Shown here: piece after piece, positions 7,122-15,477 of the stretch
Layout of the letters: each line of letters starts with the position of its first letter
Numbering within the stretch: the first letter of the stretch is position 1
Assembly (NCBI GenBank): GCA_964473025.1
Contig: CAYYMZ010000013.1
Coordinates: 1 to 26,320 of the forward strand
From: CAYYMZ01 sp964473025
GTDB taxonomy: Bacteria > Patescibacteriota > UBA1384 > DTJR01
Direction of reading: 5' to 3'
DNA: 26,320 bases
The notes under the pieces: model-generated
What the model was told of the DNA's origin: nothing
The model's input: the letters and a program-made list of their open reading frames with translations, nothing else
Database searches by the model: none
Made by a program: the position numbers and the translations under genes

Positions 7122-7165
7122 TGTACCCTCCGCTAGATTAAAATAGCGCTCCTACGCGCATGGAA

Positions 7166-7194
7166 ATATTAGCAAAAACTTGTTCCGTCTTCAA
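7166..7194 (-). promoter_or_regulatory. Promoter of the carbonic-anhydrase-like gene
   Basis: On the minus strand TTGAAG (7189-7194), 17 bases, then TAATAT (7166-7171), preceded by TGC as an extended -10. The leader before the ATG is about 40 bases and contains a small GCGC/GCGC hairpin. The GC-rich gene thus has an AT-rich promoter of the kind used by resident genes (compare tig and rpmE). Confidence 0.7.
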
Positions 7195-7209
7195 GCCGCT
7201 ATAATATAA

Positions 7210-7443
7210 TTATTTTGGTCCAAGATATTTAAATCTTTTTACCTTCATTCCTTTGACTTTAGCTTCGCCTAAAAACATTTTTATCGGACGAACCCAAAGA
7301 TATCCTTTAAATTGTTTGTCTGGTTCGTAGAGCGGGCGATAAACGACCAGATCGGAGAGAGTTTCCGGATGTTTTGCCACACCCAGCACCTCGTACTGCC
7401 TGCCACTATAATGTTCGTAAATCCCTTTTCGAAACTTATCCAT
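7210..7443 (-). CDS. DUF1653 family protein
   Basis: This 77-residue protein matches the DUF1653 pattern: an early KGIYEHYSGRQYEVLGVAKH segment, then ETLSDLVVYRPLY, LWVRPIKMF and an ending with RFKYLG. The family is widespread and small; its role is unknown. It begins three bases after the stop of the nitroreductase gene and is probably co-transcribed with it. Confidence 0.85.
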   Translation of the reverse strand: MDKFRKGIYEHYSGRQYEVLGVAKHPETLSDLVVYRPLYEPDKQFKGYLWVRPIKMFLGEAKVKGMKVKRFKYLGPK

Positions 7444-7446
7444 TTC

Positions 7447-7938
7447 TTAATATTTTTCGTAAGAAACGATCTCTTCAATTGATTTACGACGTTTCGGAAT
7501 TTCGCGATCTGCAGGAAATCCCAAAGATAGGATAATAGCAGGCATCGTGTCATTTGGCGCATCAATTACCTTAGCGAGCTCTTCGGACGCTCCAATCCCC
7601 CCAATCCAGCAACTCCCGACTCCTAAACCCCAAGCCGCCAGCGTGATGTGGTCAACTGCAATTGCTAAATCAATCAGATGATATTTATTTTCCAAACCAG
7701 TTGAGACACAGAGCAAAACAACGGGCGCTTGGACGACAAACGGCATTTTATTTATTTCGGCAATTTGCTTAATTTTTTCTTTGTCTTTAATCACAACAAA
7801 CTTATAGCCCTGTAGATTACGAGCCGATGGTACCAATCTCGCGGCTTCTAAAATTTGGGCGAGTGTCTCATCGGGAATATCTTTATCCTGATACGCCCTC
7901 ACGCTGCGTCTAGATTTAATTGCTTTAAATACGTCCAT
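7447..7938 (-). CDS. Nitroreductase family protein (FMN-dependent)
   Basis: The 163-residue protein has the nitroreductase fold signatures: IKSRRSVRAY near the N-terminus for FMN phosphate binding, SARNLQGYKF, and LGVGSCWIGGI in the C-terminal half. Such enzymes reduce nitro compounds, quinones or flavins with NAD(P)H; the natural substrate is unknown. The ATG at 7938 is preferred over one at 7983 because AAGGA lies five bases before it and the protein then starts at the usual place, MDVFKAIKSRRSVR. It lies 79 bases after the peptidase gene. Confidence 0.88.
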   Translation of the reverse strand: MDVFKAIKSRRSVRAYQDKDIPDETLAQILEAARLVPSARNLQGYKFVVIKDKEKIKQIAEINKMPFVVQAPVVLLCVSTGLENKYHLIDLAIAVDHITLAAWGLGVGSCWIGGIGASEELAKVIDAPNDTMPAIILSLGFPADREIPKRRKSIEEIVSYEKY

Positions 7939-8017
7939 TTTGTCCTTCAATGATAATTTTAAACTTTCCTTTGTCTTATGCAAGCAACAAGCCGAGAAAA
8001 CGAATAAACCTGGAAAA

Positions 8018-9097
8018 TCAATTTATCTTCCACTTCCCTTTTTCTTGAACTACCTTTCCGTCGAGAACAATTTTGCTATCACGCATTTCTTTAATAATAT
8101 CCCAGTGAATTGCGCTGTCATTGCCACCCCCATTTTCCTTGTAGGCCGAACCCAGGGCAAGGTGGATGGTACCGATAATCTTCTCATCATACAAAATGTT
8201 TTTGATGTATTTTTCTATCTTTGGATTGCAACCAATACCAAACTCCCCAACGTATGAGGCATTCTTATCAACCGCAATCATCGCCTTAAGAAATTTTTCG
8301 TTCTTGTCGGCTTTTGCTTCCACGACTTTTCCTTTTTCGAATCTTAGATAAATCCCTTCAACTTCATTGCCGTTATAAATTGCAGGATACTCAAACTTAA
8401 TCCAACCCTCAAGTGAGTGTTTTTCCGGCGCCATAAAAACTTCGCCGCAGGGCAGGTTGTCGCCAGTTAAGTCATCAAGAGCTCTTTCGCCTTTGATATC
8501 AAACCGCAGGTCAACATTAGGGCCAATCAGATGCACATGCTTTCCTTTTTTGAACTTCGCCAAAATCTTTTTAATATTCTGGCCGATCTTATCCCAATCC
8601 TGGAGACATGCTCCGAAAACGAAATCTTCGAATTCATCTAGCGACATCCCGGCATCTTGCGCCATGCTCACACACGGATATCCGACTGTGCAGCGCCAAA
8701 TCTTGTCTCGTTCGTCGCAAACAAAATCTCTGATTGATTTTGTTGTTTTACCGCGCAGGGCAATCTTTTTTGGATCAACACCGGATAATTCCTTACTATT
8801 TGATTCTGTATCAATGCCAATATATTTTTGGGTATGGCGAACAGTATAATTCCAGGTTTCCGGAAAATGTTCTAGCTGACCTTTCGTTGCATTCTTAAAA
8901 TAAAAAGGCATAAGGTTTGGCAAACTAACATTTAAAATCGGGTAGGCCTTGCGTAAGATGATTTCTTTGTAGAGCGTGGCAATAAACGGTTCAGCTTCAG
9001 TTGAACCAGAAACGATCACGTTTTCGCCTGGTTTTACTTTAAGAAAATAGTCAACGACTAACTCGGCTAATTTTTTAGTTCTTTCGTCAGATATCAT
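8018..9097 (-). CDS. M29 family metallo-aminopeptidase
   Basis: The 359-residue protein resembles the thermophilic aminopeptidase (AmpS/AmpT, M29) family, which removes N-terminal residues using a two-metal centre. Candidate metal ligands are visible in order: Glu in VGEFGIG, His in TIHLALGSAY, and His and Asp in AIHWDII, all in the C-terminal third as expected. A ribosome binding site AAGGA precedes the ATG. It follows clpP by eight bases, so peptide release by ClpP and trimming by this enzyme may be co-expressed; that link is inferred. Confidence 0.88.
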   Translation of the reverse strand: MISDERTKKLAELVVDYFLKVKPGENVIVSGSTEAEPFIATLYKEIILRKAYPILNVSLPNLMPFYFKNATKGQLEHFPETWNYTVRHTQKYIGIDTESNSKELSGVDPKKIALRGKTTKSIRDFVCDERDKIWRCTVGYPCVSMAQDAGMSLDEFEDFVFGACLQDWDKIGQNIKKILAKFKKGKHVHLIGPNVDLRFDIKGERALDDLTGDNLPCGEVFMAPEKHSLEGWIKFEYPAIYNGNEVEGIYLRFEKGKVVEAKADKNEKFLKAMIAVDKNASYVGEFGIGCNPKIEKYIKNILYDEKIIGTIHLALGSAYKENGGGNDSAIHWDIIKEMRDSKIVLDGKVVQEKGKWKIN

Positions 9098-9105
9098 AGA
9101 GTTCC

Positions 9106-9684
9106 TTATTCAATAACCTTATCGATGATGCCGTATTTCTTAGCTTCTTCGGCCGTCAAAAACCGGTCGCGCTCGGTATCCTCGTCGATTTGCTTTTTAC
9201 CCTTGCCGGTTAACTTCGCCAAAATTTCATTTAATCTTTCGCGAACGCGCAGAATTTCATCTGCGTGAATTTTAATATCAGACGCTTGCCCTTCAACTCC
9301 ACCCAAAGGCTGATGAATCATGATGCGTGAATTTGGCAGAGCAAATCTTTGTCCTTTAGCGCCTGATGCCAAAAGTATTGCAGCAGCAGAAGCGGCTTGT
9401 CCCACGCAGACAGTCGAAACCTTTGGTTTCACGTGGCGCATAGTGTCATAAATCGCGAGGGCTGCTGTAACCGATCCTCCGGGGGAATTGATATAAAATT
9501 TGATATCTTCGCTATCTGATTCTGATTGTAAAAAGAGAAGTTGAGCGATAACAATATTTGCCACGTCGTCGTCAATGGGTCCGCCTAAAAATATAATTCT
9601 TTCCTTTAAAAGACGCGAGTAAATATCGTAAGCTCTCTCCCCGAATTGAGATTTTTCTATAACAGTTGGGATTAAGTAATTCAT
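9106..9684 (-). CDS. clpP: ATP-dependent Clp protease proteolytic subunit
   Basis: ClpP forms the double-ring proteolytic chamber fed by ClpX or ClpC. The catalytic triad is clear: Ser99 in GQAASAA, His124 in MIHQP and Asp173 in ERDRF, each two residues later than in the E. coli numbering. The 192 residues are normal, and the mature protein begins close to the ATG without a long propeptide. GGAGG lies three bases before the start, and a promoter is seen at 9704-9732. Confidence 0.97.
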   Translation of the reverse strand: MNYLIPTVIEKSQFGERAYDIYSRLLKERIIFLGGPIDDDVANIVIAQLLFLQSESDSEDIKFYINSPGGSVTAALAIYDTMRHVKPKVSTVCVGQAASAAAILLASGAKGQRFALPNSRIMIHQPLGGVEGQASDIKIHADEILRVRERLNEILAKLTGKGKKQIDEDTERDRFLTAEEAKKYGIIDKVIE

Positions 9685-9703
9685 CTGCCTCCAATTTAAG
9701 ATA

Positions 9704-9732
9704 ATTTAAGCACGGGCGACAGACAATGTCAA
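9704..9732 (-). promoter_or_regulatory. clpP promoter
   Basis: On the minus strand a perfect TTGACA (9727-9732), 17 bases, then TTAAAT (9704-9709). It lies just after the trigger factor stop codon, so clpP can be expressed independently of tig. Confidence 0.65.
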
Positions 9733-9745
9733 CTCTGCTTTACAA

Positions 9746-10945
9746 TTACTTTGCGCAAAGCTCAACTAGACGCTCAAATACTTTTTTAGTACCCTCGGCA
9801 GATCCAATTTCTATCCCCTCTTTTTTGGCGATTTCTCCAAGCCCGACTCCCAGTACAATATTTCTTTGTGCCTGAACTTCGAGATCTTTATCCATTTTTT
9901 CCGGAGTCATCTTGAGGTTTTCAATATATTTTTCTAAGGTTAAACCTTTTTGTGCCAAGTCCTGACCTAGCACTTGTTTCATTCGACTGACTTCGCCATC
10001 AATTAATGACTTCGGAACATCAACGCGAGTAATTTTGATTATTTGTTCTGATATCTGCGCTTGTTGAACCTGTCTCTCCCGATCTTTTTTCTCACCTTCA
10101 AGTGATTCACGAATTGCTTTTTTTAGTTCGACAACCGACTTATGCCCAAATTTAGTGACAAATTCATCGTCCAATTTTGGTAGTATTAATTCTTTGTGGT
10201 CGTTAAATTCAAGCTTAAAACTAACCTTTGCACCCGCGTATTCTTTGTCAGCAAAGTCCTTTGGAAAAATCAGTTCGAATTCTTTTTTATCTCCCTTTTT
10301 ACTGCCAACCATCTGCTCTACAAATCCGGGGATCATTGCGGTTTCGCCAACAATCATTGGGAAGTTTTTGCTGGTCAATTTGTCTTTGACTACACCCTTG
10401 ATTGAACCTTCGAAGCTGACGTCAACCCAATCGCCTTCCTTAATTTCTCCGGATTTTTCCTTCAGTTGTCCTGCTTGTCGACGCAGGTAACCCATCACTT
10501 TTTCGACTTCTTCGTCCGCTACTTCAATTTTTTTCGGATCGATTTTATCACATTTAATCTTTTTATAATCGCCGATTTTTGCTTCAGGCAAAATATCAAA
10601 TTCGATCTCAAATATGAGCTCGTTTTGTGATTTATCCTCACCAAAAGCAGGATGCTTTGAAATTGATACTGCCGGTTGAGTCACGGGATAGACCTTGTGT
10701 TCGCGAAGAGATGATTGATACGCATCATTAATTGCAACCTCAAGGGCTCCTTGCGCTAGACGCGCGTGACCGATTTTTTCAATCGTCATTGCGCGCGGTG
10801 CCTTGCCCGGCCTAAACCCGGCAATTGCAACCGTCGGAGCAAAGAGTTCGTACTGATTTTCAAAATGCTCCTCCATTTTTTCCGGCTCAACGGTCACGGA
10901 AATTTTGATTCTGTTTTTGGAAATTTGTTTCTTGTCTGTTTTCAT
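9746..10945 (-). CDS. tig: Trigger factor (ribosome-associated chaperone)
   Basis: Trigger factor binds at the ribosome exit tunnel and folds nascent chains; it also has peptidyl-prolyl isomerase activity. The ribosome-binding signature GFRPGKAP is at about 43-50. The FKBP-like domain follows (GDWVDVSFEG and YAGAKVSFKLEF), then a helical C-terminal domain. The start at 10945 gives 399 residues and the usual N-terminus; an ATG at 11008 would overlap the promoter and add unrelated residues. There is no clear Shine-Dalgarno sequence. The order tig-clpP is common in bacteria. Confidence 0.94.
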   Translation of the reverse strand: MKTDKKQISKNRIKISVTVEPEKMEEHFENQYELFAPTVAIAGFRPGKAPRAMTIEKIGHARLAQGALEVAINDAYQSSLREHKVYPVTQPAVSISKHPAFGEDKSQNELIFEIEFDILPEAKIGDYKKIKCDKIDPKKIEVADEEVEKVMGYLRRQAGQLKEKSGEIKEGDWVDVSFEGSIKGVVKDKLTSKNFPMIVGETAMIPGFVEQMVGSKKGDKKEFELIFPKDFADKEYAGAKVSFKLEFNDHKELILPKLDDEFVTKFGHKSVVELKKAIRESLEGEKKDRERQVQQAQISEQIIKITRVDVPKSLIDGEVSRMKQVLGQDLAQKGLTLEKYIENLKMTPEKMDKDLEVQAQRNIVLGVGLGEIAKKEGIEIGSAEGTKKVFERLVELCAK

Positions 10946-10979
10946 TGTTCTAAAAGTTATTTTTTTTGTTTGAGAATAA

Positions 10980-11008
10980 ATATTAGCAAAAAGACGAACA
11001 AAAATCAA
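10980..11008 (-). promoter_or_regulatory. tig promoter
   Basis: On the minus strand TTGATT (11003-11008), 17 bases, then TAATAT (10980-10985) preceded by TGC (extended -10). It falls between the fba stop and the chosen tig start and supports that start. Confidence 0.7.
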
Positions 11009-11036
11009 AAGGCGGCAGCGCTAAAAGAGATCATGC

Positions 11037-11864
11037 TTAGCAACAGCTCTGCGAGAAAATACCTATCTTATCCTGAACTCGTTTGGAAATCGCCTGTGAT
11101 GCTATGTTTAAAATTTCGCGAGGATCTTTTTCTCTTTTTCGCATCGCCTGATTTATCCCATCAACAAACGCCTCACGAAGTTCGGTGTCAATATTGATTT
11201 TAACAACCCCTTCGGAGATCGCGACTTTATATTCCCGCTCAAGACGGTTAGAGCAACCATGCAAGACAATTGGCATTTTGATCGTGTCCTGAATCTTTCC
11301 AAGCAACGTAAAATCGAGCTGCTCTGCAGCCGTCAGTTCCCCGTGGATGTTACCAATCGCCACCGCCAGCATATCGGGTTTTACCTCGCTAGCAAATTGC
11401 AATGCTTCTGACGGATTGGTCTTAAACTCTGTCGCTGATACGCGATCTTCCATTCCGCCAACCCGACCAATTTCCGCTTCAAATATTACTCCCTTTCGAT
11501 GAGCCGCTTGTCGTAGATTTCGGGAGATTTCAATATTTTGGTCGAGTGGCAACTTTGAGCCGTCAAACATGACTGAATCAAACCCCTCTGCAATACACTT
11601 TTTCACCGTCTCAACATTCGAACCATGATCGAGATGCAGAAAAACCTCTGTTTTTGATTCTTTTTTAAGACGCAATAATATCTCAACCAAATTATCAAAT
11701 CCCGCATAATCCAAAGATTTTTCCGTCATCAATAAAAACACTGGCTTTTGGGTGAGGTTTGCAGCTTCAATCACCGCGCGTGCGGATTCCAGATTATAAA
11801 CCCCAAATCCACCAATAGCGTATTTTTCTTTGTAGGCCTGTGAAATTAGTTCTTTTAAACTCAT
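11037..11864 (-). CDS. fba: Class II fructose-bisphosphate aldolase family protein
   Basis: Class II aldolases use zinc to split fructose-1,6-bisphosphate into two trioses. HLDHG (77-81) supplies the catalytic Asp79 and zinc ligand His80; GNIHG (171-175) and LHGCSN (201-206) supply further zinc ligands His174 and His202. KINIDTELR follows as usual. In the last metal loop GCSN replaces the common GGSG, so a different sugar specificity (tagatose- or other ketose-bisphosphate) is possible. The ATG overlaps the pgk stop by four bases. With pgk and tpiA it forms a glycolytic operon. The C-terminus ends in two Cys. Confidence 0.88.
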   Translation of the reverse strand: MSLKELISQAYKEKYAIGGFGVYNLESARAVIEAANLTQKPVFLLMTEKSLDYAGFDNLVEILLRLKKESKTEVFLHLDHGSNVETVKKCIAEGFDSVMFDGSKLPLDQNIEISRNLRQAAHRKGVIFEAEIGRVGGMEDRVSATEFKTNPSEALQFASEVKPDMLAVAIGNIHGELTAAEQLDFTLLGKIQDTIKMPIVLHGCSNRLEREYKVAISEGVVKINIDTELREAFVDGINQAMRKREKDPREILNIASQAISKRVQDKIGIFSQSCC

Positions 11865-12985
11865 GTTAGCAATTTTTCTAAAACAGGCAGTTTCTTACCG
11901 GCGATAAAATCGCTCGTCGCCCCACCACCGGTTGAAATAAAATCAAACTTGTCGGAAAGTTTCATCTCATCAATTACCTCGGCCGTGTTGCCACCGGAAA
12001 TTACTTTTTCCGCCTGTAACTTAGCAACGAAACGGGCAACTTCATGTGTGCCGTAAATATATCTTTTATTCTCGGTCATTCCTAAATTACCATTCCAAAA
12101 AATTGTTTTAGCCGAAGATAAAATGCTCTTAAAAAGCATGACTGTCTGCGGACCGATATCGTAAATTCCATTTTTCAATGTTTCTTCGTTTATCGGCACG
12201 ATTGAGCCTAATTTGTTTAAGCCGTCGACAGGCAAATAAACGTTTTCGTTTTTGGGGTGATTTTGAACCATCCATTCGTTAGCCGTCTTTCCGCCGATTA
12301 AAACAGCATCAGCAACTTTTGTTAATGCATCGATAGCAGGTAGTTTGTCTTCAATTTTTGCTCCACCGATAATCGCAACAAACGGATGTTCCGGGTGGCT
12401 TAAAAGTTTAAACAAAATATTTGTTTCGCGCTCGACAAGCAAGCCAGCATAAGTAGGCATGATTTCCCCGATTGCGGACATTGAGGCATGTTCCCTGTGA
12501 ATATTTGCAAAGGCGTCTTGGACAAAAACATCCCCTAATGTTGCTAACTCTTTTGCAAAATCAATTGAATTTTTTTCCTCACCAACATCAAATCTTAAAT
12601 TTTCATATACCTTGATTTTATCGCCCACTTGAAAATAGCGGTTTAAGGCCGGGCTTTTAAGATCTGTTTTACCTTCGGAGAATTTGTATTTAAAAGGAAG
12701 AAGGGAGCAAATCATTTTGGCAATCGGTTTGGTTGATAATGCAGGATCTTCTTTCCCCTGCGGCCGGCCGAGATGTCCAATGATATTAATTTCAGAAGCG
12801 CCTTTTCCAATCACTTTTTTAATCGTTGGCATCACCGCATCAATTCTTTTTGAATCAGAAACCTTACCCTCATTAAGCGGCACATTAAAATCAACACGGA
12901 TTAACACCCGCTTACCTCGAAGATCGGCTCGATTTAGTTGTCGATGTGATGGAATACGCACAATTCTCCTAAACGGCTCGTCCAC
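11861..12985 (-). CDS. pgk: Phosphoglycerate kinase
   Basis: Pgk transfers phosphate from 1,3-bisphosphoglycerate to ADP. The N-terminal RVDFNVPL motif, the HLGRPQG segment, GGAKIEDKLPAID in the middle and a GGGATSDF loop near the C-terminus are present over 374 residues. The canonical WNGPMGVFE stretch reads WNGNLGMTE here, a mild divergence. The start codon is GTG at 12985 with AGAGGT five bases before it, overlapping the tpiA end by 17 bases. The downstream fba gene overlaps by four bases. Confidence 0.94.
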   Translation of the reverse strand: MDEPFRRIVRIPSHRQLNRADLRGKRVLIRVDFNVPLNEGKVSDSKRIDAVMPTIKKVIGKGASEINIIGHLGRPQGKEDPALSTKPIAKMICSLLPFKYKFSEGKTDLKSPALNRYFQVGDKIKVYENLRFDVGEEKNSIDFAKELATLGDVFVQDAFANIHREHASMSAIGEIMPTYAGLLVERETNILFKLLSHPEHPFVAIIGGAKIEDKLPAIDALTKVADAVLIGGKTANEWMVQNHPKNENVYLPVDGLNKLGSIVPINEETLKNGIYDIGPQTVMLFKSILSSAKTIFWNGNLGMTENKRYIYGTHEVARFVAKLQAEKVISGGNTAEVIDEMKLSDKFDFISTGGGATSDFIAGKKLPVLEKLLT

Positions 12986-13775
12986 TTTTTACCTCTGCCG
13001 CGATGCGGCAAATTTCGCTAAATTCTTTCGGTTTTATACTTTCCCCTCCAACCAACAGACCGTCAATTGAGGGCTGCAACATATACTCATTAACATTGTT
13101 TGAGGTGACAGAACCACCGTAAACTACCCTGATTTCTTTTGCAAGATCCTGCGAGTATTTATCCGCAAGGTAATTTTTTATGATGTAGCAGATTGCTGCG
13201 GCGTAAGCGCCGGTAGCGTTGTTGCCCTTACCAATTGCCCAGACAGGTTCGTACGCAATAATAATTTTATCCAAATCTTCCTTTTTCACCCCTTCAAGCG
13301 CCTTGTCGATTTGTAACAAAATTCCGCCCTCGCTCTTCATTCGCCCCACCTCGCGGTCATAATAATCCTCAAGGTGAAATCGCCCCTCTTCGCCAACACA
13401 GATAACCAGCGAAACTCCGGATTCCAAGGCAAAGCGGACTTTTTGGTTAACCATTGCGTCGGTTTCACCAAAGACACGGCGTCTTTCGGAATGGCCAAGA
13501 ATCACGTATTTGCAGATTTTTTTGACCATTGATAAAGATATTTCGCCCGTATAAGCACCGGACTCATCCCACATTGTATTTTGCAGTCCAAGGGAGAGGT
13601 TATGGGGTTTGGCTTTTAAGTGTTCAAAAATCGGATATAAATATATCGAGGGAGGACACAAGACCACTTCTAGCTCATGGATCTTTTCTGCCTCACGAGC
13701 AACGTGACCCGACAGGAGAAGCGCCTCGCCAAGAGACAAGTTCATTTTCCAATTACCAACAACAATAGGATTCAA
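12969..13775 (-). CDS. tpiA: Triosephosphate isomerase
   Basis: TpiA interconverts dihydroxyacetone phosphate and glyceraldehyde-3-phosphate. Catalytic residues are Asn8 and Lys10 (GNWKMN), His95 (LGHSERR) and Glu176 (AYEPVWAIG); the phosphate loop YGGSV is near the C-terminus. The start codon is TTG at 13775, supported by AGGAGG four bases upstream and by the normal N-terminus. It is the first of three overlapping glycolytic genes. Confidence 0.96.
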   Translation of the reverse strand: MNPIVVGNWKMNLSLGEALLLSGHVAREAEKIHELEVVLCPPSIYLYPIFEHLKAKPHNLSLGLQNTMWDESGAYTGEISLSMVKKICKYVILGHSERRRVFGETDAMVNQKVRFALESGVSLVICVGEEGRFHLEDYYDREVGRMKSEGGILLQIDKALEGVKKEDLDKIIIAYEPVWAIGKGNNATGAYAAAICYIIKNYLADKYSQDLAKEIRVVYGGSVTSNNVNEYMLQPSIDGLLVGGESIKPKEFSEICRIAAEVKSGRAV

Positions 13776-13790
13776 AATACCTCCTTACTA

Positions 13791-13821
13791 ATTATACCCC
13801 CTTCTTCGGGATATTTCTCAA
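13791..13821 (-). promoter_or_regulatory. Possible tpiA promoter
   Basis: On the minus strand a perfect TATAAT (13791-13796) lies shortly before the tpiA ribosome binding site. The best -35, TTGAGA (13816-13821), is 19 bases away, longer than ideal. It could give the glycolytic genes their own transcript. Confidence 0.4.
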
Positions 13822-14870
13822 AATAGAGCGATGACTTCGCGCACGGTAATGGCTGCGATGAGCAAAATCAAAATAGCGAAACCGATAAAATGAAGCATAT
13901 TTTCAATTTCAGATCTGATAACGCGGCGGCGGAATAATCCTTCCAGTCCAATTAAGAATACTCGTCCGCCATCGAGTGCAGGGAATGGCAGAATATTAAT
14001 GATTCCAAGATTAATTGAAAGAATCGCGGCAAGCTGGAGAAGGTAAGCCAACCCCATCCTGACCGCTTGGCCGGTAATATTGAAAATTCCAACTGGTCCG
14101 GCGACATCGCCGGCAACTTGTCCTGAAGAAAAGAGTTTGACAAAAAAGCCGTAAAGCAAAACAAAGATATATCCGGTGGTTAAAATCATTTCCTTAAAGC
14201 CAAAGTATATTGCTTTGAAAAATGGCAACTGCACCACGGGAACATCAACGATACCGACTCCGAGCGGTGCCGCTTCATCTTGAGATAAAGTTACCGAGAG
14301 ATCCGTGATTTTGCCTTCGCGCAACACCGATACAGGAACAGTAGCACCGGGATTTTTACGGGTAAAGTCGCTAAAAGTGTTTACAGAATCATACCCTAAG
14401 ACAATATCGCCAACCTTTATTCCTGCTGTTTTGGCGGCACTATTTTCGGCAATCTGCGCAATTACAACTTGGTGTGTTTGACGTCCACCCAATTCAGTAG
14501 CATCAAGACGGATTGGTGACATTCCGACCATATAACCGACTGAAAAAATCACACCGGCCAATAAAAAATTCATTACCACGCCGGCAACAACTATCATCAG
14601 CCGGATACCGGGTCTTTTCTTGTTGAACGCTCGTGGCGAATCGTTGTCTTTTTCTTCGCCCAGCATTTTCACATAACCGCCAAATGGAATTGCATTAATA
14701 CAATATTTCGTCTCGCCGTGCTTGACGCAGAAAATCCTCGGCGGAAAACCGAAGGCAAACTCTTCTACCTTGACGCCTGATAATTTGGCGACAATAAAAT
14801 GTCCTGCTTCGTGAACAAAAATGAGAAGCCCTAGGATAACCAAAAAGGCGAGTAAGGTCAGCCAGAACAT
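13818..14870 (-). CDS. rseP: RseP-like site-2 metalloprotease (M50)
   Basis: This membrane zinc protease cleaves transmembrane substrates. HEAGH (20-24) in the first membrane segment and LDGG (299-302) in a late one are the zinc ligands. Membrane segments are seen at about 1-20, 92-118, 225-245 and 275-298, with one at the C-terminus. A single PDZ domain lies at about 130-205. The 350 residues are typical of the one-PDZ form. Its ATG overlaps the frr stop (TAATG). In this cluster the gene usually sits among frr, pyrH and tsf, although the substrate is unknown. Confidence 0.93.
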   Translation of the reverse strand: MFWLTLLAFLVILGLLIFVHEAGHFIVAKLSGVKVEEFAFGFPPRIFCVKHGETKYCINAIPFGGYVKMLGEEKDNDSPRAFNKKRPGIRLMIVVAGVVMNFLLAGVIFSVGYMVGMSPIRLDATELGGRQTHQVVIAQIAENSAAKTAGIKVGDIVLGYDSVNTFSDFTRKNPGATVPVSVLREGKITDLSVTLSQDEAAPLGVGIVDVPVVQLPFFKAIYFGFKEMILTTGYIFVLLYGFFVKLFSSGQVAGDVAGPVGIFNITGQAVRMGLAYLLQLAAILSINLGIINILPFPALDGGRVFLIGLEGLFRRRVIRSEIENMLHFIGFAILILLIAAITVREVIALF

Positions 14871-15427
14871 TAGATTGACCTCAAATCTTTCTCTTTTTCG
14901 GCCACCGTTTGTGAGATTTTTTGGTTAAAATCATTAATCAGATCGTTTAATTCTTTTTCGGCAGCATACCGATCATCCTCCGTCACAGTACCTTCTTTTT
15001 CCATTTTTTTGATGCGATCCCATACCTCGCCTCTAACTGAACGCAGAGCGATTCGGCCTTCTTCGCCCTTGCGCGAAATACCTCTAATCAATTCCTCTCT
15101 GTGCTCTTCGGTCATCGACGGCAGATTAACCCTGATAACATTACCGTCATTTGAAGGAGATAATCCCGTCTCTGAGTTTGCAATTGCCAGTTCGATATCG
15201 CCTAAAGCGTTTTTATCCCACGGCTGAATTACAATATGGGCCGGATCGGGAACGGTTAGGGTCGCCATCTGTTTCAAAGGCGTGGTTGAGCCGTAGTATG
15301 AAACCATGATATTCTCAACCAAACCGGTTGAGGCGCGTCCGGTTCTGATACCCGCGAAATCCTCTTTTAGCTTACCGATTATTTGTTCAAACTTATTCTT
15401 TAAATCTCTTATTTCTTTATCGTACAT
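14870..15427 (-). CDS. frr: Ribosome recycling factor
   Basis: Frr splits post-termination ribosomes together with EF-G. The 185-residue length is standard. Diagnostic segments are GIRTGRAS (about 25-32), the NLPSMTEEHREEL region and the basic three-helix bundle ending in a lysine-rich tail. A weak ribosome binding site AGGT precedes the ATG. It lies 50 bases after pyrH and overlaps rseP by one base. Confidence 0.97.
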   Translation of the reverse strand: MYDKEIRDLKNKFEQIIGKLKEDFAGIRTGRASTGLVENIMVSYYGSTTPLKQMATLTVPDPAHIVIQPWDKNALGDIELAIANSETGLSPSNDGNVIRVNLPSMTEEHREELIRGISRKGEEGRIALRSVRGEVWDRIKKMEKEGTVTEDDRYAAEKELNDLINDFNQKISQTVAEKEKDLRSI

Positions 15428-15477
15428 TTTACCTCACTTAATTTCATTCTAAAGAATCTTAAAATTAACGCAACCGA

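Noticed and set aside
5500..7200. Assembly chimera explaining the GC-rich block
   Set aside because: Cannot be excluded without reads, but the gene's AT-rich promoter matches resident promoters, which speaks for a real chromosomal location.
10155..11197. Plus-strand reading frames opposite tig and fba
   Set aside because: They are antisense to clearly coding genes and have Phe/Ser-rich composition typical of shadow frames.
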